Shown here: one piece after another, positions 41,798 to 49,268 of the stretch
Position numbering within the stretch: the first letter of the stretch is position 1
Layout of the letters: each line of letters begins with the position of its first letter
NCBI GenBank assembly: GCA_964550165.1
Contig: CAZJYC010000002.1
Span: 1-64,000, forward strand
Reading direction: 5' to 3'
DNA length: 64,000 nucleotides
Origin: CAZJYC01 sp964550165
GTDB taxonomy: Bacteria > Acidobacteriota > Aminicenantia > Aminicenantales > Aminicenantaceae
Program-made: the position numbers and the translations under genes
Notes under the pieces: generated by a model
The model's database searches: none
Told to the model about the DNA's origin: nothing
The model's input: the letters and a program-made list of their open reading frames with translations, nothing else

Positions 41798-43147
41798 ATG
41801 AATGGGCTGCTAAGATTTTTCTCATCGGTAAAACTGGCCATCGTCCTGATCACCATCATCACCCTTGCCTCGATGCTGGGGACACTGATTCCTCAGCAGA
41901 GAAGCCCTGAGGAATACATCGTCCGCTACGGCCAGCTTGCCCATTTTCTTCAAAAAATCCAGCTAACCAGGCTTTATCAATCCTGGTGGTTCGTCGCCTT
42001 TCTCACCCTTTTTGCTTTGAACATCATCGTCTGCACCTTGAACCGGCTTTCCCCGAAGCTCAGGAAAGCATTCCGCCCCAGGCTGGAAATCGACCCCAGA
42101 GAAATCAACGCTCTCAAAATCAAAGACAAGTTCAGCCGAAACACGGCCTTAACTGAAATCCGGCAAAAGCTTCGAAAGGAGCTCTCCTCCAGGCATTACC
42201 GCTTCAAAGAAGCGGCAAAGGAGAATAGAGCTTTTGTCTTTGCCCGGAAGAAGATGCTCGGTCTTTTCGGGTCAGACGTCGTCCATCTCGGACTCCTCAT
42301 CATCCTTATCGGAGGTATCATCAGCGGCCTGGCTGGATTCAAGAAAAATTTAACTTTTCGAGAAGGGCAAATCCTGGATGTCCCGAAAGCCGGATTTAAA
42401 CTCAAACTGGACAAATTCGAGACTGAATATTACCCGGATGGCAATGTCAAGGACTGGAAAAGCACCCTGACTGTTCTTGAGGATGGAAAGCCGGTCCGGA
42501 GCAAAATTGTCGAGGTGAACCATCCTCTTTCCTACAAAGGGTTTGTCTTTTATCAAAGCGGCTACGACTGGAACTGGGCAAACGCTTCTGTCGGAATCCT
42601 GGCCAAGAAAAACAACGACCCTTCGTTCTCAAAGACAATAGAAATCAAAATTGGCGAAAGCGCTGTGGTCGACAACAATATTCGCATCGCTGTTCTCCAT
42701 TTCATTCCCGACTTCGTCATCACAGAAAAAAACGAAATCACAACCCGCTCCCTCCAGCCCAACAACCCGGCAGCATTCATTGAAGGCTGGGAAGGAGACA
42801 AGAAAATATTTTATGGCTGGATATTCGCCCGATTTCCCGATTTTTCACGGCTCCATTCTGGAATGGAAATGAATTTAAATTTGGAGCTCAAGGATTTCGC
42901 TGCCAGCCAGCATTCTATCATTCAGGCCGCCAAAGACCCCGGCGTCAACTTGATCTGGGTCGGCTGCAGCCTGGTGATGCTCGGTCTTTTCCTGGCTTTT
43001 TACTGGCCAAGCCGGCAGATCCGGGTGATTCTGGAGGAAAGCCAGAAGAAAACAGAAATCTTAGCCGGGGGAACCGCGGCCAAGAGCCGGGATGCTTTTC
43101 AGTCTGAATTCCAGCAAATCATGGATGCCATAAGGAGACCAAAATGA
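41798..43147 (+). CDS. resB: ResB-like cytochrome c maturation protein (449 aa)
   Basis: System II (Ccs) haem-ligation component. Its N-terminal transmembrane pair is SVKLAIVLITIITLASMLGT, whose family-typical LIPQQRSPEEYIVRYG extension follows, and a second helix around WWFVAFLTLFALNIIVCTL. A third helix (VVHLGLLIILIGGIISGLA) has the conserved His. A large periplasmic ResB domain (LSYKGFVFYQSGYDWNW) and a last helix (VGCSLVMLGLFLAFYWPS) complete it. With CcsA it moves haem out and attaches it to the CxxCH apocytochromes encoded around it. The stop overlaps the next start by 4 bp. Confidence 0.92.
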   Translation: MNGLLRFFSSVKLAIVLITIITLASMLGTLIPQQRSPEEYIVRYGQLAHFLQKIQLTRLYQSWWFVAFLTLFALNIIVCTLNRLSPKLRKAFRPRLEIDPREINALKIKDKFSRNTALTEIRQKLRKELSSRHYRFKEAAKENRAFVFARKKMLGLFGSDVVHLGLLIILIGGIISGLAGFKKNLTFREGQILDVPKAGFKLKLDKFETEYYPDGNVKDWKSTLTVLEDGKPVRSKIVEVNHPLSYKGFVFYQSGYDWNWANASVGILAKKNNDPSFSKTIEIKIGESAVVDNNIRIAVLHFIPDFVITEKNEITTRSLQPNNPAAFIEGWEGDKKIFYGWIFARFPDFSRLHSGMEMNLNLELKDFAASQHSIIQAAKDPGVNLIWVGCSLVMLGLFLAFYWPSRQIRVILEESQKKTEILAGGTAAKSRDAFQSEFQQIMDAIRRPK

Positions 43148-43962
43148 GCGAGTCGATGCTGTTCCTGATCGCTTTTATTCTCTACATCATTGCTGCCTTT
43201 TTTTATTTTATCTTTCTTGTCTCGAAAGAGCATGGTCTGGCAAAAATCGGTTACAGGATCGCTTTTATCGGCCTTTTGGCCCATTCCTTGGCGCTGATCC
43301 TGAGAACGTTTGAAAGCGGCCATGCGCCCTTCACCAACATGTACGAGTCTCTTTCTTTCTTTTCTTGGGCTTCGATTCTGGCCTACGTCATCATCGAAGC
43401 CAAATACAAGATTCAAAGAGCAGGTCCGTATTTCATGCTGATCGTCATCGCCTTCATGGCCCTGGCTTCTTCACCCCTGATGCCGAAGGAAGCTTCCCCC
43501 CTTGTCCCTGCCCTTCAGAGCTACTGGCTCTGGCTCCATGTCTCCGTGACTCTACTCGGCGAGGCTTTCTTTGCCCTGGCTTTTATCACCAGCATCATGT
43601 ATCTTGTCGCTGAGGCAAGGGAGAGAAAGCCTGGAGCGCCAAAATCCGGACTCTCAGCCGAGAAACTCGACTCCATCAGCTACCGTGCTATTGCTATCGG
43701 CTTTCCGCTTTTCACCTTGGGAGGGCTTGTTTTTGGCATGATCTGGGCTTACAGAGCCTGGGGAAGCTACTGGAGCTGGGACCCCAAAGAAGTCTGGAGC
43801 CTGATCACCTGGTTTGTTTTCGCCCTCTATCTCCACACGAGAATAGTGATGGGGTGGAAAGGCCGGCGCTCCGCTTATGTAGCCATTATCGGCTTCCTGT
43901 GTGCCATTTTTACCTACTTTGGGGTGAACTACCTTCTGTCCGGCCTTCACAGCTATGCTTGA
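43144..43962 (+). CDS. ccsA: CcsA/CcsB cytochrome c assembly protein (272 aa)
   Basis: Polytopic membrane protein with eight hydrophobic spans and the tryptophan-rich WWD haem-handling domain (WGSYWSWDPKEVWSLITWFV). The flanking histidines sit in YLHTRI and, earlier, WLHVSVTLLGEA. Together with ResB it forms the System II cytochrome c synthase. Its gene overlaps resB by 4 bp. Placing the synthase between the porin conduit and the bc-type complex makes sense, as the module needs at least 23 haem attachments. Confidence 0.93.
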   Translation: MSESMLFLIAFILYIIAAFFYFIFLVSKEHGLAKIGYRIAFIGLLAHSLALILRTFESGHAPFTNMYESLSFFSWASILAYVIIEAKYKIQRAGPYFMLIVIAFMALASSPLMPKEASPLVPALQSYWLWLHVSVTLLGEAFFALAFITSIMYLVAEARERKPGAPKSGLSAEKLDSISYRAIAIGFPLFTLGGLVFGMIWAYRAWGSYWSWDPKEVWSLITWFVFALYLHTRIVMGWKGRRSAYVAIIGFLCAIFTYFGVNYLLSGLHSYA

Positions 43963-44128
43963 AAAAATTCGCAAGACCGGCTGGCTAAGTCTCACAGGAG
44001 GCGGGAAAGTCAAAGAGAAGATATCAGATCTGAGATTACAAAAAGTTTTCGGAGAAAAAAATCCAAAAATTGCTTCTGACCAAGCTGCGGAGTCCATAAC
44101 TTTTCGTTCATCGAAGAGACCTTGACTA
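43955..44128 (+). CDS. Small unrecognised ORF (57 aa)
   Basis: Its ATG overlaps the ccsA stop by 8 bp. The frame runs MLEKIRKTGWLSLTGGGKVK, then a charged stretch, and ends near 44128. No domain is recognised and there is no proper ribosome-binding site. A different frame just downstream (TLTNAKKALNSLGKTEADEE) also looks helix-like, so the whole 43963-44170 gap could be the remains of a coding sequence. I offer this as a weak call only. Confidence 0.2.
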
Positions 44129-44170
44129 ATGCCAAAAAAGCTCTTAATTCTTTAGGCAAAACTGAGGCGG

Positions 44171-44596
44171 ATGAAGAGAAGAAGCTTTATTGATATTTTT
44201 CTGGGTGCGAGCCTGACCGGCACGATCGTCTCCCTTCTCTATCCTGTTGTCCGTTATATTCTGCCACGGAAGAGGGCAGAAATCAGCATCAACAGAGTTT
44301 CCGCGGCCAAAGCGGGCGAGCTTGCGCCCAATTCCTATAAGGTCTTTAAGTTCGGAACTTCGCCCGGAATTCTTATCCTGACCAAAGAAGGAGAGTATTT
44401 GGCTTTCACGGCTGTCTGCACCCATCTGACCTGCACGGTGCTCTACGAAAGTGATACCGAAACAATCTTTTGCCCCTGCCATGCGGGCCGGTTCGATCTG
44501 AGCGGCAACGTGATCTCCGGCCCTCCTCCGGCTCCTCTGATAGCCTACAACGTGGAAATTTCGGGAGAGGATATCATCGTTTCCAGGAAAGCGTGA
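44171..44596 (+). CDS. Rieske [2Fe-2S] protein (141 aa)
   Basis: N-terminal Tat-like basic start and membrane helix (MKRRSFIDIFLGASLTGTIV), then a Rieske fold. The cluster ligands are in CTHLTC and CPCHAGRF, with the disulphide cysteines included, and a later GPPPAPL proline loop. High-potential 2Fe-2S centre of a quinol-oxidising bc/b6f-type complex, accepting an electron from quinol and passing it to a c-type cytochrome. It sits 1 bp before the cytochrome b gene. Confidence 0.95.
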   Translation: MKRRSFIDIFLGASLTGTIVSLLYPVVRYILPRKRAEISINRVSAAKAGELAPNSYKVFKFGTSPGILILTKEGEYLAFTAVCTHLTCTVLYESDTETIFCPCHAGRFDLSGNVISGPPPAPLIAYNVEISGEDIIVSRKA

Positions 44597-44597
44597 G

Positions 44598-45671
44598 ATG
44601 AAAAACTTTTTCAAAAATGTTTATTCCTACCTGGATTTCCGCTTCAAGCTCCAGGCCCTTTTTGAATTTGCCAAAAAAAAGAAAGTCCCAGAGCACAAAC
44701 ACTCTGTCTGGTATTATTTTGGAGGCATATGCCTCTTTCTTTTTATGGTCCAGGTTGCGACCGGCATCCTCCTTCTCCTCTACTACACGCCGACTGTCGA
44801 TTCCGCCTACCAAAGCGTCCATTTCATCATGAGCCAGGTCAAGTTTGGCTGGCTGATTCGCTCTGTGCACAGCTGGTCAGCCAACATTTTGATCGCCGCC
44901 ATCTTCATCCATATGTTCAGCGCATTCTTCCTTAAGGCTTACCGTCCGCCACGGGAGTTGACGTGGATCAGCGGCTTCTTTCTTCTGCTTATTTTCCTTG
45001 CCTTCGGCTTCAGCGGATATCTCCTTCCCTGGAACGAACTCTCTTTTTTCGCCACGCGGGTCGGGACAGACATTGCCGGAGTTCTTCCGATTGTCGGAAA
45101 GGCAATCAAAGAATTTATCCTCGGCGGCCCGGAAATCTCCGCTTCCACACTCCCCCGCTTTTTCTGGCTTCATGTTGCGGTTCTCCCTTTGGTCGCAACC
45201 TTCATTCTCGGAATCCACCTCGTTTTGGTCCAGACACTCGGAATGAGCATGCCCATAGGCCTCAAAAAGATCAGAGAGGTCTCCTTCTTCCCTGACTTTA
45301 TCCTGAAAGACATGCTGGGGTGGATGCTCATCTTTGTCCTCATCGGAGTGCTCTGTGTTTTTTTTCCCTGGGAAGTCGGAGAGAAAGCAGATCCTTTTGC
45401 TCCGACGCCCGTCGGCATCAAGCCGGAATGGTATTTCACCTTTATGTTCTCGACCCTGAAAATCATACCCTCTCATGTGTTTTCAATTCCAGGGGAAGTC
45501 CTGGCCGTTCTGGCCTTCCTGTTTGGGGGACTTCTCTGGATGCTGGTTCCCTTCCTTGACCGGAGGGCGGCAAGGGAAAAGAGGAGCCCATTCTTCACCT
45601 GGGCAGGCCTTGCCATTTTGCTCTATATCATAGTCATGACAGCCCTGACTTATCTTCTGCCGAAGATTTAG
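44598..45671 (+). CDS. Cytochrome b, bc/b6f-type complex (357 aa)
   Basis: Integral membrane quinol-oxidising subunit. The four haem-b histidines appear in HSWSANILIAAIFIHMF and HVAVLPLVATFILGIHLVLV, spaced as in b6. The Qo-site motif is present as PEWYF in IKPEWYFTFMF. At 357 residues it combines the b6-like N-terminal half and a subunit IV-like C-terminal half in one chain. The downstream gene supplies a nine-haem cytochrome where a cytochrome c1 or f would be expected, so the electron output is unusual and suited to long-range transfer. Confidence 0.93.
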   Translation: MKNFFKNVYSYLDFRFKLQALFEFAKKKKVPEHKHSVWYYFGGICLFLFMVQVATGILLLLYYTPTVDSAYQSVHFIMSQVKFGWLIRSVHSWSANILIAAIFIHMFSAFFLKAYRPPRELTWISGFFLLLIFLAFGFSGYLLPWNELSFFATRVGTDIAGVLPIVGKAIKEFILGGPEISASTLPRFFWLHVAVLPLVATFILGIHLVLVQTLGMSMPIGLKKIREVSFFPDFILKDMLGWMLIFVLIGVLCVFFPWEVGEKADPFAPTPVGIKPEWYFTFMFSTLKIIPSHVFSIPGEVLAVLAFLFGGLLWMLVPFLDRRAAREKRSPFFTWAGLAILLYIIVMTALTYLLPKI

Positions 45672-45674
45672 ACG

Positions 45675-46937
45675 ATGAAAGTTTTAACGATTTCCGTAAA
45701 AAAATATCTTTTCAGACTGGCTCTGGGTATTCTTGTTTTTTCGCCGCATTTTCTCCATTCCCAGAAAAACTCCTGTATCGAATGTCACAGAGAGCTTGAG
45801 GATGAACTTCTGGCTCCGGTCAAAGCCTTTGAGCTGGATATTCATCAGAAATTCGGCCTGAGCTGTAAGGACTGCCATGGCGGAAATCCCGCTGCAGACG
45901 ACATCGATCTGGCCAAAGACAAAACTTTCAAAGGGGCTCCTTCAACAAAGCAAGTCCCTCTCTTCTGTGCGTCCTGCCATTCCAATTTGAATTATATGAA
46001 AGGCTTTAATCCCAGACTGAGGATTGATCAGCTCGAGCTCTACTGGACCAGCAAGCATGGGGAGCTTCTGAGAAAAGGCGATACGAAAGTCGCCGTCTGC
46101 ACGGATTGCCACGCCGCCCATGGCATCCTGGACGCGAGCCATCCCAAATCCCGGACTTTCCCCTGGAATATCCCGGAGACATGCGGCCATTGCCACGCCG
46201 ATAAAAACTATATGAGTGCCTATAAAATCCCGACAAACCAGCTTGAAGAATACGAGCAGAGTGTTCATGCCCGTGCCCTTTTCGAGAAAAAGGATCTCTC
46301 TGCTCCTGTTTGCAACGATTGCCACGGAAATCATGGTGCTGCGCCGCCTGAGGTCAGTTCCATAGCCTATGTCTGCCACCAGTGCCATCCGAGCGCAGCC
46401 GAGCTTTTCGCCAAGAGCCCGCACAAAAAAGCTTATGATGAATCAGGAATCAGCGAGTGCGAGGCCTGCCACGGCAATCATAAGATCATTCCTCCTTCAG
46501 ACAGCATGCTTGGAACCGAGGAAGGCACAGTCTGCACCCAATGTCATGAGGCCGGGTCCAAACCTTACCAGGTCGCATCTCAAATCAAGTCCATGCTCGA
46601 TGAATTCGTCAAGGATATGAACGATGCCGAAGTCTTGCTGGACAAGGCAGACCGACAGGGTGTGGAAGTCAGCGATCCCAGGTTCAGGCTGCGGGATGCG
46701 ACCACAGCCCTCATTTTTGTCCGGAATCTCACCCATAGCCTTGACCTGGCTGCGATTGAGGCTAAGATAAACGATGCACAGAAGGTCGTTACGGAAGTCC
46801 AATCAGCCGGAGAAGCGGCTCTCAAAGAGGCCAGGTTCAGGAAAGAGGGGCTGATCATCACCACTTTATTCATTTTTCTCTTCGCCCTCGCCCTTTTCCT
46901 CAAGATTAGACAAATCAGGAAAAAGACTGCCGCCTGA
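45675..46937 (+). CDS. Nine-haem membrane cytochrome c (420 aa)
   Basis: The signal region (FRLALGILVFSPHFLH) is followed by nine CxxCH motifs: CIECH, CKDCH, CASCH, CTDCH, CGHCH, CNDCH, CHQCH, CEACH and CTQCH. After the last haem there is a long helical, haem-free stretch (KSMLDEFVKDMNDAEVLLDK). A C-terminal transmembrane anchor (LIITTLFIFLFALALFLKI) with a basic end closes it, so the haem domain faces the periplasm. It begins 3 bp after cytochrome b and probably replaces cytochrome c1 as electron acceptor of the Rieske protein. Confidence 0.92.
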   Translation: MKVLTISVKKYLFRLALGILVFSPHFLHSQKNSCIECHRELEDELLAPVKAFELDIHQKFGLSCKDCHGGNPAADDIDLAKDKTFKGAPSTKQVPLFCASCHSNLNYMKGFNPRLRIDQLELYWTSKHGELLRKGDTKVAVCTDCHAAHGILDASHPKSRTFPWNIPETCGHCHADKNYMSAYKIPTNQLEEYEQSVHARALFEKKDLSAPVCNDCHGNHGAAPPEVSSIAYVCHQCHPSAAELFAKSPHKKAYDESGISECEACHGNHKIIPPSDSMLGTEEGTVCTQCHEAGSKPYQVASQIKSMLDEFVKDMNDAEVLLDKADRQGVEVSDPRFRLRDATTALIFVRNLTHSLDLAAIEAKINDAQKVVTEVQSAGEAALKEARFRKEGLIITTLFIFLFALALFLKIRQIRKKTAA

Positions 46938-47047
46938 AAGCGGGCGTTTCCTCTGAGATTTTCATCTTATATAATTTCTATGGATAAAACGTTGACAGGT
47001 TAGAAGCCCTGAATTAAGATTTTTTTCACACTAAAGAGGAGGATGCG

Positions 47048-47569
47048 ATGAAAAAAGCGGTGCAGCCGGCAACACTTCTGGTCATTTTTGTGTTTTTCGC
47101 CATTGTCTTTAGCCAGCAATTTTCCTATGTCGGCGCAGACAAATGCAAAATCTGCCACAGAACCGAAAAGCAGGGAAGACAATACGTCATCTGGCAGGAA
47201 AGCAAGCACTCCCAGTCCTTCGTTACTTTGGCATCCGAACAGGCCCAATCCATAGCCCGGCAGGTCGGCCTGGGCAATCCTCAAGAAAGTTCGAAATGCT
47301 TGCAGTGCCACGGTCCTCTTTTTGAGAAAGCTGCTGACTTCAAAGCTGAAGGAGTGTCGTGCGAAATCTGCCACGGGCCAGGCAGCGCTTACAAATCCCT
47401 GAACGTCATGAAAAACCGGGATGAGGCTGTGAAGAACGCACTTATCCTTTATGACTCTCCTAATGCTATAAAACAGCAATGTCTGAAATGCCATGAGAAT
47501 GCTCATGGCAAGCCTTTCGAATTTGAGGCTTCCTGGGAAAAAATAAAGCATCCGGTGCCCGAAAAATAG
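47048..47569 (+). CDS. Tetrahaem cytochrome c, c554-like (173 aa)
   Basis: The hydrophobic start (PATLLVIFVFFAIVFSQQFS) leads to YVGADKCKICHRTEKQGRQY, then CLQCHG, CEICHGPGSAYK and CLKCHENAHGK: four CxxCH motifs. The YVGxxxCxxCH...W start and CEICHGPGS element are typical of the cytochrome c554 / NapC-linked tetrahaem family. It probably shuttles electrons in the periplasm between the bc-type complex and the decahaem conduit. AGAGGAGG precedes the ATG. Last gene of the module. The 319-bp gap that follows contains no convincing gene. Confidence 0.9.
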   Translation: MKKAVQPATLLVIFVFFAIVFSQQFSYVGADKCKICHRTEKQGRQYVIWQESKHSQSFVTLASEQAQSIARQVGLGNPQESSKCLQCHGPLFEKAADFKAEGVSCEICHGPGSAYKSLNVMKNRDEAVKNALILYDSPNAIKQQCLKCHENAHGKPFEFEASWEKIKHPVPEK

Positions 47570-47888
47570 GAATACGAATCTCTGAGTTCATACTTTTTGC
47601 TGCTTTCCAGACTTTCGTCATTTTAGTTTTTATTTTATACAATCTCTGAGCTTTTATTTATTCGAATGGATCTCTCCCACTTTGTGTGCGTAACCTGGAT
47701 TTGCGTTATCCGGAGAGAACCGGGAAAGGGTGAATGACAGAAGTTCGCTATCAGAAATATATGCATAGTGTGCGCGGAAACATTCTACATCATCCTGATC
47801 GCCGCGATTATTATCGCTTTTATCGTGTTTATCGTGACTGACCTCGGCCATCCGTCAAGTTTGAAATGGAAAAATCGAGGTCAAATTT

Positions 47889-48941
47889 TTATCCAGTTGT
47901 AGCCAATCCCTGGAAGAATGCTGGCCAGAAAGGATCCTGCTTGGGTATGGCCAGCGGAACGCTGCGGCCATCCAAACGTCTCAGGATTCTTTTTCTGGAG
48001 TCTTTGACCACTTTTCCTATGACAGAGGCATTGATCCCTAATGCATTCAATCTCCGGATGATTTTTTCAGAATGCGTGGGCCGTGCTGTTATCAGAAGCG
48101 ATCCCTCAGCAATGGCAGAGACAGGGTCGATGCCAAAGGCTTCACAGACAATCCTGACTTCCTCCGGGTAGATGAACAGGGACTCATCGATGTCCATGCC
48201 AACCCGGCTGGCATTGGCCATCTCAAAAAGTCCTCCGATCACGCCGCCTTCAGTGGCATCGTGCATGGCCGTCACGCCTCCAGCCTCCATCGCAACCAGA
48301 GCATCCTTGACCACAGTCATCTGTTTACAGAGAGCCTTGGCCTTTTCAACGATAGGCCGAGGATATCTTTCAAGTAACTCCTTTTCACGCAGAACAGAAA
48401 GAATACCAGATGTCTCTATTGCCGGCCCCTTGGTCAGGATGACCTCGTCGCCAGGCCGGGCGCCAGCAGGAGTGACGAAGCTGTCTTTATTCGCCACGGC
48501 AAAGACCGCGATCCCGCCAATAGTGGGCGCAGCAAAACCCGGATAATAACCTGTATGGCCTCCGACGATAGCGATTTCAAGCTCAATCGCAGTCTTGTGG
48601 ATGGAATCGACAATTGCCCTGAAATCTTCATCTATTGTTTGAGGTGGCATCAACAACGTGTAAGTCATATACCTCGGTTTAACTCCCATCACGGCCACAT
48701 CGCTCGCTCCGATATGAACCGCATACCAGCCGAACATCTCCAGGGGTTGTTTGGGGATAGAAAAGATAGGGTCTTCGGCGATGATCAGGACTTTATCATT
48801 TCCGATATCGACAACGCCGGCATCGATTCCGGTCAAAGGAGGAACAAGGACTGAAGCATCTTTGTTTCCGAGCCGTTTGAGGATAAAGGAAGTAAAAGTC
48901 TTATAATCTATTTTACCGACCATAAAGCCCTGTCCGTTCAT
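47889..48941 (-). CDS. HypE-like AIR-synthase-fold protein (350 aa)
   Basis: PurM/AIR-synthase superfamily, closest to the HypE-like archaeal/bacterial group. The ATP-binding N-terminal half has AEDPIFSIPKQPLEMFGWYA then VHIGASDVAVMGVKPRYMTY. The middle has VGGHTGYYPG, and the C-terminal half GVTAMHDATEGGVIGGLFEM and AIAEGSLLITA. True HypE ends in a PRIC-type cysteine used to make the cyanide ligand of hydrogenases; this protein ends GLATTG with no such cysteine. No hydrogenase or other hyp gene is nearby. It is therefore a HypE-related enzyme of unknown substrate. Its start overlaps an isocitrate-dehydrogenase-like remnant. Confidence 0.85.
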   Translation of the reverse strand: MNGQGFMVGKIDYKTFTSFILKRLGNKDASVLVPPLTGIDAGVVDIGNDKVLIIAEDPIFSIPKQPLEMFGWYAVHIGASDVAVMGVKPRYMTYTLLMPPQTIDEDFRAIVDSIHKTAIELEIAIVGGHTGYYPGFAAPTIGGIAVFAVANKDSFVTPAGARPGDEVILTKGPAIETSGILSVLREKELLERYPRPIVEKAKALCKQMTVVKDALVAMEAGGVTAMHDATEGGVIGGLFEMANASRVGMDIDESLFIYPEEVRIVCEAFGIDPVSAIAEGSLLITARPTHSEKIIRRLNALGINASVIGKVVKDSRKRILRRLDGRSVPLAIPKQDPFWPAFFQGLATTG

Positions 48942-49053
48942 TCTTCCTCATGACTCCTCCTCTGCTATGGATTTCATTTGTTAAGACTTTCAAGGCGGCT
49001 TCGACGACTTCTGACCCTATTCCATCACCAGGAATTAAAATTATTGTTCTCAT
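48913..49053 (-). pseudogene. N-terminal remnant of isocitrate/isopropylmalate dehydrogenase
   Basis: ATG at 49053 begins MRTIILIPGDGIGSEVVEAA then LKVL. This is the unmistakable NAD-binding start of the isocitrate/3-isopropylmalate dehydrogenase family (IPGDGIGPE). After about 24 residues the homology ends and the frame closes at 48913, inside the first codons of the HypE-like gene in another frame. The rest of the dehydrogenase is gone, presumably by deletion that joined its 5' end to the HypE-like gene. The dehydrogenase promoter may now drive that gene. Confidence 0.7.
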
Positions 49054-49189
49054 TTTTAAACCACCATTCTTCCGCTAAAAGTTCAATTGCCCCATGAAAA
49101 AGCTGCGTCTGTAAGGGCAATTTGAGCCATTTCCTATTATATTCATAGGAAAAATAGAAGTCAAAAAAGGGAGGAATTCATATATTTTC

Positions 49190-49218
49190 TTGACATACAT
49201 CATGATGTAGTTTATATT
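49190..49218 (+). promoter_or_regulatory. Promoter of ribonucleotide reductase gene with palindromic operator
   Basis: TTGACA (49190-49195), a 17-bp spacer, TATATT (49213-49218). The spacer contains the perfect 12-bp palindrome ACATCATGATGT (49197-49208), a position where a bound regulator would block polymerase. It is unlike the NrdR box consensus I know. Confidence 0.55.
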
Positions 49219-49268
49219 TTTTTAGCCTCTATATATAGCATAGAATTCAAAAAATTCCTGGAGGAAAT

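Noticed and set aside
47654..47851. Small frames in the gap after the tetrahaem cytochrome, one with a hydrophobic run (IILIAAIIIAFIVFIV)
   Set aside because: The hydrophobic frame has no start codon with a ribosome-binding site, and the competing frames are compositionally odd. I could not support a gene.
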